Assembly: GCF_007097155.1 (NCBI RefSeq)
Contig: NZ_VJWA01000001.1
Coordinates: 62,001-126,000, forward strand
Direction: 5' to 3'
Origin: Glacieibacterium frigidum
Lineage (GTDB): Bacteria; Pseudomonadota; Alphaproteobacteria; Sphingomonadales; Sphingomonadaceae
DNA length: 64,000 bases
Shown: piece after piece, positions 52,880-58,815 of the stretch
Numbering within the stretch: position 1 is the first letter of the stretch
Layout of the letters: the number at the start of each line of letters is the position of its first letter
The notes under the pieces: model-generated
What the model was told of the DNA's origin: nothing
Database searches by the model: none
What the model saw: only the letters and a program-made list of their open reading frames with translations
Position numbers and translations under genes: made by a program

Positions 52880-53880
52880 GCTTCGTCGCCTTCGGCGAGA
52901 TCATGCTGCGCATGTCCCCGCCGGGGCGCGAGTTGCTGCTGCAGACGCCGAAGCTCGACGTGTGGGTCGCGGGCGCCGAGGCGAACGTCGTCACCGGCCT
53001 CGCGCGGCTGGGGCACAGCACTGGTCTGATCGGCGCGGTTCCCGACAACGACCTCGGGCGGGCGGGCGTCGCGGGCCTGCGCGCGCACGGCGTCGATTGC
53101 TCGCTGGTGCGCACCGCCGCGGGGCGCATGGGGCTGTATTTCGTGACCAGCGGCGCGGGGCTGCGCGCCACCGACGTGGTTTACGACCGCGCCGGATCTT
53201 CGTTCGCGAGCGTGCCGCCGGGCGAGTGGGACTGGGATGCGCTGCTGGGCGGCGCCGACCGGCTGCATCTGTCGGGTATCACCCCGGCACTCGGGCCAGG
53301 GCCGGGCGAGGCCGCGATCGCCGCTGCCGAGGCCGCGAGTGCGCGCGGGCTGCCGGTGTCGTTCGACGGCAATTACCGCGCCCGGCTGTGGGAGGCGTGG
53401 GACAGCGACCCGCGCGGCGTGCTGGGCCGTATCGTGCCCCACGCCGACATCATGTTCGGCAACCACCGCGACATCGCGCTGTTGCTCGGGCGCGAGTTCG
53501 CCGGCGACGGCGAGGACCGGCGCTCGGCCGCCGCCGAAGCGGCGTTCGAGGCGTTCCCGAAGCTGCAAATCATCGCCTCGACCGCGCGCCACGTCGAGGA
53601 TGCCGACCGCCACCGCCTGTCGGCGCGGGTCGACGGGCGCGACGGCCATGCGCAGACGGAAGAGGTGACGATCGCCGGCATCGTCGACCGCATCGGCGCG
53701 GGCGACGCGTTCGCGGTGGGCGTGCTGCACGCACTGCGGCGCGGGGGCGACATCGCGGCGGCTGCGCAAACGGGGCTGGCGCTGACCTGCCTCAAGCATT
53801 CGCTACCCGGTGACGCGAGCCTGTTCGGGCAGGCGGACATCGATACGTTCCTGGAGGGTGGGCTGGATGTGCGGCGGTGA
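52876..53880 (+). CDS. kdgK: 2-dehydro-3-deoxygluconokinase (KdgK), PfkB family
   Basis: A 334-aa sugar kinase of the ribokinase/PfkB family. It has VAFGEIMLRMSPPGRELLL, the first-domain GGAEANV-like AGAEANVVTGLARLGH, VSFDGNYRARLWEAW, and the ATP/catalytic motif IVDRIGAGDAFAVGVLHALR near residue 275 (catalytic Asp in GAGDAF). It phosphorylates 2-keto-3-deoxygluconate to KDPG, which an aldolase (not in the window) would split into pyruvate and glyceraldehyde-3-phosphate. The start overlaps kduD (ATGA). The gene ends just before the REP inverted repeat, which may stabilise the operon's 3' end. Confidence 0.94.
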   Translation: MSFVAFGEIMLRMSPPGRELLLQTPKLDVWVAGAEANVVTGLARLGHSTGLIGAVPDNDLGRAGVAGLRAHGVDCSLVRTAAGRMGLYFVTSGAGLRATDVVYDRAGSSFASVPPGEWDWDALLGGADRLHLSGITPALGPGPGEAAIAAAEAASARGLPVSFDGNYRARLWEAWDSDPRGVLGRIVPHADIMFGNHRDIALLLGREFAGDGEDRRSAAAEAAFEAFPKLQIIASTARHVEDADRHRLSARVDGRDGHAQTEEVTIAGIVDRIGAGDAFAVGVLHALRRGGDIAAAAQTGLALTCLKHSLPGDASLFGQADIDTFLEGGLDVRR

Positions 53881-53890
53881 CACTCCAGGC

Positions 53891-53985
53891 GCTGTCATTC
53901 CGGCGAACGCCGGAACCCATTTGTGACCCAGGCGAAACCTCCGCTCGAAGGAGCAGTGGGTTCCGGCGTTCGCCGGAATGACAGC
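53891..53985. repeat. perfect REP-type inverted repeat overlapping the carboxylesterase start
   Basis: Two perfect 29-bp arms face each other: 53891-53919 and 53957-53985, with a 37-nt spacer. Each arm is itself a hairpin (TTCCGGCGAACGCCGGAA core). The form matches sphingomonad/Caulobacter palindromic repeats. It begins 11 nt after the kdgK stop. The in-frame GTG start of the next gene (53923) lies in the spacer, and the right arm is translated as VGSGVRRNDS-like residues. Confidence 0.95.
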
Positions 53986-55479
53986 AAGGGACAGGGAGGC
54001 GTCGCCCGCCGCACCGTCATCGCCGGCGCCGCCGCGCTTCTGATCGCCGCCACCCCCGACGTCGAGGCAAGGGCCGGCCGCTTCACCGGCGCGCGCGACG
54101 CCGGCATCCACGCGTTCAAGGGGATCCGCTACGGCCGCGCCACGCGCTTCATGCCGCCCGTCGCCGAGCCTGCAGCGACGGTGCGAGCGACCGCCTATGG
54201 CCCCTCCGCGCCGCAGGGTTCGCGGCGCTACCAGCCGCAGTCGGAGGACTGCCTTTTCCTCAACGTCTGGACCCCCGGGCCCGACGCGCGGGCAAAGCGC
54301 CCGGTGCTGCTCTACATCCACGGCGGCGCCTACTCGAACGGCAGCGTCGTCGATGCGATGAACGACGGCGCCCGGCTCGCCGCGGCGGGCGACTGCGTCG
54401 TTGTGACGGTCAATCACCGCTTGAACGCGCTCGGCTATCTGTACCTGGCGCGGCTCGATCCGAGGTTCCCGGACAGCGGCAACAACGGCCAGCTCGACCT
54501 GATCCTCGCGCTACAATGGGTGCGCGACAACATCGCGAGCTTCGGCGGCGATCCGGGATGCGTGACGGTGTTCGGCCAGTCGGGCGGCGGCGCGAAGATC
54601 GCGACGCTGATGGGCACGCCGGCCGCGAAGGGCCTGTTCCATCGTGCCGCGACGATGAGCGGGCAGCAGGTCACCGCGTCGGGCCCGCTCAACGCGACGA
54701 AGCGCGCGCAGGCGTATCTCGCGAAGCTCGGCCGCGACCCGGCGACCGCACCCCTCGAGGCGCTGCTCGAAGCGCTGTCGGCGACCGACCCGGTGCTCGG
54801 CGGCGGGGTGTATTTCGGCCCCGTGCTCGATATGCGCAGCCTGACCCGCCACCCATTCTGGCCCGACGCCAACCCGCAGTCGAACGCCGTCCCGATGCTC
54901 CTCGGCAATACCCTCGACGAGGCGCGCGCCTTCCTGCCCGCCGAGCGGTTCGCCGACCTGACCTGGGAGACCCTGCCCGCGCGCATGGCGCCCGAGCTGC
55001 GCGTCGACATCCACCCCGAATGGGTCGCGGCGCAGTTCCGCGCGCGCTACCCCGCGCTGTCCCCGCGCGAGATCCTCTGGGCCGCCGTCACCGCTGGCCG
55101 CAGCTGGCGCGGCCAGGTCGAGGAAGCCGAGGCCCGCGCGCGCGCCGACGCGCCGACCTGGGTGTACCAGTGCGACTTCACCGACCCCGCGCGACCCTTG
55201 AGCGGCGCGCCGCACACGATGGACATCCCGCTGGTCTTCGGCACGATCGACGCGCCCGATGCACCGTCGGGCGCCAGCCCCGCCGCCCGCGCTGCAAGCG
55301 ACGCGATGATGGCGGCGTTCGTGCAATTCGCCCGCACCGGGACGTGCAGCTGGCCGCAATACCGCCTCGACCGCCGCACGACGATGATCTTCGACGCTGC
55401 CGCCCGCGTCGAGGACGACCCACGCGCCTGGGAGCGCCAGCTGTTCGCGCGCGTCCCCTACATCCAGCCGGGAACCTGA
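53923..55479 (+). CDS. carboxylesterase type B, exported, with REP-derived N-terminus
   Basis: A 518-aa type-B carboxylesterase. The oxyanion hole is LLYIHGGAYSNGS, the nucleophile is in TVFGQSGGGAKIATLM, DNIASFGGDPGCV is conserved, and the late region has the LVFGTIDAPDA-type His neighbourhood (LSGAPHTMDIPLVFG). After about 25 residues coded by the REP arm comes a twin-arginine signal (ARRTVIAGAAALLIAATPD). The only in-frame starts before the signal are GTG codons at 53923 and 53956, both in or next to the REP spacer. It follows kdgK after 42 nt and may remove acetyl or methyl esters from pectin fragments. Confidence 0.85.
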   Translation: MTQAKPPLEGAVGSGVRRNDSKGQGGVARRTVIAGAAALLIAATPDVEARAGRFTGARDAGIHAFKGIRYGRATRFMPPVAEPAATVRATAYGPSAPQGSRRYQPQSEDCLFLNVWTPGPDARAKRPVLLYIHGGAYSNGSVVDAMNDGARLAAAGDCVVVTVNHRLNALGYLYLARLDPRFPDSGNNGQLDLILALQWVRDNIASFGGDPGCVTVFGQSGGGAKIATLMGTPAAKGLFHRAATMSGQQVTASGPLNATKRAQAYLAKLGRDPATAPLEALLEALSATDPVLGGGVYFGPVLDMRSLTRHPFWPDANPQSNAVPMLLGNTLDEARAFLPAERFADLTWETLPARMAPELRVDIHPEWVAAQFRARYPALSPREILWAAVTAGRSWRGQVEEAEARARADAPTWVYQCDFTDPARPLSGAPHTMDIPLVFGTIDAPDAPSGASPAARAASDAMMAAFVQFARTGTCSWPQYRLDRRTTMIFDAAARVEDDPRAWERQLFARVPYIQPGT

Positions 55480-55561
55480 CCCAAAGCCTCTAGTCGTTTC
55501 GACTATTTCCCGCAGACCCTCGTCTGCGCCAAATTAAGCGCCTGTTTGCGGAGGCTTTTTC

Positions 55562-56422
55562 ATGATTTCCGACGCCATTGCCCGTTCGACACCGCCGGCG
55601 GCCGACACTGCCCGCACCGTCGCGCGCGACACCGTCCAGATCGCGACGCGGATCGCCGAGGCACCGCCCGCGGCGCGGCCCGCGACGATCGCCGCGGTCG
55701 CCGGGCATCTGTCGCCCGTCCAGCAGGGTGAGCTGATGCGCGCCATCGAGGCGCACTCACCCGGGCCGATCGACGACATCGGCGACCTGATCCAGACGGC
55801 GATCGACGCCATCAAGGGTGTCGTCGCGGGAGCGGTGAAGGCGGCGCGCGAGGCGGGTCCGCTAAGCATCGGCAAGCTGCTGGGTGCCGACACGCTGGCG
55901 CTGGCTTCCAAGTCGCCCAGCCTGATGGCCGACATGAAGAAGCTCGAGGCCGATGGCTGGAAGGTCGAGTTCGGCAAGGCGGGCGGCGGCACCTTCGCCG
56001 ACAAGTCGACCAAGACGATCACCATCGACCGCAACGACAAGGGCGATGCCAAGGAACTGGTGCTCAGCCTGTCGCACGAGGTCGGCCACGCGCGCTACAA
56101 CGGCAAGGTCGACACGTCGTCGAAGGCGGCGTTCCTGCGCTCGACGCTTGCCGACGAGGGCGCGGCGACGCTGTCGAACATCCGCGCTCAGCGCGAGATC
56201 CTGCGCAACGGCGGCGAGGATATCGGCATCGCCGGCAATCCGGCCAACGAAAAGGCTTACAACGCCGCCTTCGACCAGTTCCGCAAGGACGGCAACGCCG
56301 CCAAGGCGCGCGACGCGATCGGCACCATCTATGGCAACGGCGAGTTCACCTCGACGACCGGCCAGAGCTACAACGATTATTACGGAAGCTTCTATGACAA
56401 GTATTATGGTGGCACGCCGTAA
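55562..56422 (+). CDS. putative zinc metallopeptidase (HExxH), effector-like
   Basis: A 286-aa protein without a Sec or Tat signal. The N-terminal 130 residues are Ala-rich helices with short motifs such as HLSPVQQGELMRAI and GPIDDIGDLIQTAI. The C-terminal half has a zincin core: LVLSLSHEVGHARYN (His172, Glu173, His176) and a probable third ligand in STLADEGAATLS (Glu199). It ends in a Tyr/Gly-rich tail (YNDYYGSFYDKYYGG). This resembles DUF6782-type putative metallopeptidases and the free-standing effectors of contact-dependent secretion systems. The GGAGG RBS is strong. A possible lipoprotein gene overlaps its end. No secretion apparatus is in the window. Function is not recognised with certainty. 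Confidence 0.72.
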   Translation: MISDAIARSTPPAADTARTVARDTVQIATRIAEAPPAARPATIAAVAGHLSPVQQGELMRAIEAHSPGPIDDIGDLIQTAIDAIKGVVAGAVKAAREAGPLSIGKLLGADTLALASKSPSLMADMKKLEADGWKVEFGKAGGGTFADKSTKTITIDRNDKGDAKELVLSLSHEVGHARYNGKVDTSSKAAFLRSTLADEGAATLSNIRAQREILRNGGEDIGIAGNPANEKAYNAAFDQFRKDGNAAKARDAIGTIYGNGEFTSTTGQSYNDYYGSFYDKYYGGTP

Positions 56423-56915
56423 CGCGGTCTTCGTTGTCGCATTCGCGGTCGCCGCAACGGGCGGCTGCGCCAGGGAGAGTAAAGTGCAGCAGGCAGCATC
56501 GATCGAGGATCTGATCGACAAGGTCCGGGCCGGGCCGACCATCGAGCGTGGCGCGATCGAACGGCTGCTCGGCACGCGCTTGTCGGAAGGCGAGGGGACG
56601 TCGGCAGTCGACATCTACGAAGCGAGCGGCGTGGCTCTGCCCGACGGCCGCGTCGACATTGACCTGCGTGCGGCGAAAGCCGGCGCGACGACCGGCGGGC
56701 TGCTCAACCTCGGTATCTCGGGCGCATGCCTGAAGCGCGGCGACGTCGAGCGCAAATACGGGCCGCTGACGCTGAGCGGCGTGCCGCGCGGCCGCTCGAC
56801 CGAGGAGCCGGTATCATTCTCGCGCGACGAGCCCTGGGGGCGCCTGTCGTTCGGCTTCGCGCAGGACAATCCGGACTGCGTGAAGACGGTGACCTTCGAC
56901 GTCGAGAAGCGCTGA
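56394..56915 (+). CDS. possible lipoprotein, immunity candidate for the adjacent zincin
   Basis: A 173-aa protein. A signal (VFVVAFAVAATGGC) ends in a weak lipobox with Thr at -3, so acylation at the following Cys is likely but not certain. The mature part has RGAIERLLGTRLSEGEG, VDIDLRAAKAG, LNLGISGACLKRGDVERKYG and DNPDCVKTVTFDVEK, with two further Cys (residues about 110 and 165). It has no family I recognise. The ATG at 56394 has GGAAG in front and overlaps the metallopeptidase gene by 29 nt, so the two are coupled. Periplasmic lipoproteins paired with peptidase effectors are often their immunity proteins; that is inference here. Confidence 0.65.
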   Translation: MTSIMVARRNAVFVVAFAVAATGGCARESKVQQAASIEDLIDKVRAGPTIERGAIERLLGTRLSEGEGTSAVDIYEASGVALPDGRVDIDLRAAKAGATTGGLLNLGISGACLKRGDVERKYGPLTLSGVPRGRSTEEPVSFSRDEPWGRLSFGFAQDNPDCVKTVTFDVEKR

Positions 56916-56916
56916 G

Positions 56917-57303
56917 CTATTTCGCGGTTACCGGATAGCTGATGATCAGCACCAGCGGCTCCTTGCCCTGCTGGACGATGCCGACGGCAGCACCCGTGTA
57001 GAGGTACGCCGCCATGCCGGGACCGAGGGGCTTTTCCTCGGTGTCCGACGACACCACGCCGCGGCCCGACACGACGTAATAGACCTCGTCATGGGTCAGC
57101 ACGTGCATCCCGATCGACGCGCCGGGGTCGAGGCTGCGCTTCCTGAACTCCATCGTGCGCGCCGGGGCCTTGTCGCTGATGCGGTAGGCGGTGCTCATGC
57201 CCTTGCCGCCGTGCGGCGGGGCTTCGCGGACCTTCACGGCCTTCTCGTCGACGACGACCATCGGGCGCCCGGCGACCATCATCAGGGCGAGGAGGGCGAT
57301 CAC
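56917..57303 (-). CDS. cupin domain protein, exported
   Basis: A 128-aa protein with a short hydrophobic leader (MIALLALMMVAGRPM). A single cupin barrel follows: GASIGMHVLTHDEVYYVVSG with the cupin-1 histidines and glutamate (MHVLTHDE), then PLGPGMAAYLYTGAAVGI for cupin-2. The start is GTG at 57303, overlapping the pectate lyase stop (GTGA), so it is translated right after that gene. Small exported cupins beside polysaccharide lyases may bind uronate products (compare KdgF, which speeds ring opening of unsaturated uronates). That function is a suggestion. It converges with the lipoprotein gene, 1 nt apart. Confidence 0.82.
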   Translation of the reverse strand: MIALLALMMVAGRPMVVVDEKAVKVREAPPHGGKGMSTAYRISDKAPARTMEFRKRSLDPGASIGMHVLTHDEVYYVVSGRGVVSSDTEEKPLGPGMAAYLYTGAAVGIVQQGKEPLVLIISYPVTAK

Positions 57304-58622
57304 TGGCGCATCGCCGCGTCACGCGTCGACAGGCGTTCCTGCGGTGCCGGGCCCTTCTGCCCGGGGTAGCGGCCCGATCTCGGTTCCATCGTGGCAAGAT
57401 CCCATTCGGCTTCGACGAAGGGTGCGCTCGTCGGCTTCTGCTTGGGATAGCCGCCGACGACCGCCTCGTCGTCGATAATCGCGCCGCGCCCTTCGGCGAT
57501 GAAGAACAGTACGCGGATGTCGTCGGCGTCGCGGTCCCACGGCCGCGCGCCTGCGTTCGCCAGCAGATGCGTCTCGACATCGCGCACCGGCAGCGCCGGC
57601 CAGGCGGCGGCGGCCGCGTCGGGGACCTTCTCGGTGATCAGCCGGGCGCGCGTTTCGCCGTAGCGGCCGAACATCGGCAGGGCGACGCCGAACTTGTCGA
57701 CCGCGAGGTTGTCCTTGCCGAACCAGCGCAGGTCGCCGTCGCCGCCGAGCATCAGGAAGGGCAGGCCGGCATCGGTCGACGGACCGCCGCGCATCACGTT
57801 GCCGATCGCGGTCAGCCGCCCGTCGACGTATTTGTGGCCGACCCATTCGAGCGCCATCAGGTTGTAGTGCACGGCGCGCTTGCCGGGGTCATAGATCAGA
57901 TTGTTGACCATCACCGCCTGCGCGCCGCCCTTGAGCAGCGGGCTGCGCTCGACGTTGTGTGCGAAGACATTGCGGTAGAAGACGATGCCGGTGGCGTTGT
58001 CGTGGATCAGCGAACCCTTCGAATGCTCGCCCTTGGGGTGCGACGCCTCGGCGAGTCCCTCGGACGCGAGGTTGTAGCTGAACACCACGTCGCGGCTGGT
58101 GTGGGCGCGCCAGTCGGCGACCGTGGTGCCGCCGCCGAAGCGCGGGCCCGACGCCGACATATTCTCGTCGATGCCCCAGCTGAAGGTGCAATGGTCGACG
58201 ATGACGCGCTGCGCCGCGACGCCGGAGAAGGCGTCGGCCTCCCACCCCGACAGCGCCGCCGCGCCGTCGCGGCCGGTGCGGACGCGGATATGCTTCATCA
58301 CGACGTCGTGGGTCTTCAGGTCGATGCCGCCGCGGATCAGCGTGATGCCGGGCGACGGCGCGGTCTGGCCGGCGATGGTCAGCTCGGGCTCGGCGATCGT
58401 CAGCGTGCTGCGCTTCAGGTCGATGATGCCCCCGACCTCGAACACGACGATGCGCTTGCCCTTGGCCTCGACCGCGGCGCGCAGGCTGCCCGGGCCGCTC
58501 GCATCGAGGGTGGTGACGCGGATGATGCGCCCGCCCGCGCCGCCCTGCGTGACCGCCGCCGCCAGCGGACTTGCAAGCGCCAAAGTCCCGGCGATGCACG
58601 CCCGCCACAGTCGAAACGACAT
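57300..58622 (-). CDS. pectate lyase, exported (PL1-like beta-helix)
   Basis: A 440-aa secreted protein. The signal peptide is MSFRLWRACIAGTLALASPL, ending AAA. The beta-helix domain shows PSPGITLIRGGIDLKTHDVV, VVMKHIRVRTGRDG, VIVDHCTFSWGIDENMS (calcium-site strand) and NVFAHNVERSPLLKGGAQAV, typical of pectate lyase family 1. It should cleave polygalacturonate by beta-elimination to unsaturated oligomers in the periplasm or outside. GGGGAG lies seven bases before the ATG at 58622. The 193-bp divergent promoter shared with a TonB receptor holds operators c and d. The gene is followed by an overlapping cupin gene. Confidence 0.92.
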   Translation of the reverse strand: MSFRLWRACIAGTLALASPLAAAVTQGGAGGRIIRVTTLDASGPGSLRAAVEAKGKRIVVFEVGGIIDLKRSTLTIAEPELTIAGQTAPSPGITLIRGGIDLKTHDVVMKHIRVRTGRDGAAALSGWEADAFSGVAAQRVIVDHCTFSWGIDENMSASGPRFGGGTTVADWRAHTSRDVVFSYNLASEGLAEASHPKGEHSKGSLIHDNATGIVFYRNVFAHNVERSPLLKGGAQAVMVNNLIYDPGKRAVHYNLMALEWVGHKYVDGRLTAIGNVMRGGPSTDAGLPFLMLGGDGDLRWFGKDNLAVDKFGVALPMFGRYGETRARLITEKVPDAAAAAWPALPVRDVETHLLANAGARPWDRDADDIRVLFFIAEGRGAIIDDEAVVGGYPKQKPTSAPFVEAEWDLATMEPRSGRYPGQKGPAPQERLSTRDAAMRQ

Positions 58623-58681
58623 CGCAAACTCCCCATTCGCGGGGTTCTTGACAACCCTCGCGCTTCGTAACATCACGCTTA

Positions 58682-58694
58682 TGACACCGGTTAC
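58682..58694. promoter_or_regulatory. LacI-type operator c, before the pectate lyase gene
   Basis: TGACACCGGTTAC, identical to the 13-bp core at the other three sites, 60 nt before the pectate lyase ATG on the minus strand. With operator d, 99 nt away, it could allow looping across the divergent promoter. Confidence 0.85.
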
Positions 58695-58780
58695 TTAGCC
58701 GGTCGAGACTGCAGTTCATGCAGCAAAAGGGGAGGCGGCGGGTCACCACAGATAGCCCGCGATCTTCCCGCAAGAATTTA

Positions 58781-58794
58781 GGTAACCGGTGTCA
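58781..58794. promoter_or_regulatory. LacI-type operator d, before the TonB receptor gene
   Basis: GGTAACCGGTGTCA, the reverse complement of the shared core, 22 nt before the TonB receptor ATG. The position close to the start suggests repression of that receptor by the LacI-type regulator. Confidence 0.85.
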
Positions 58795-58815
58795 TCCGGT
58801 GTGGGGAGAGCTCGA

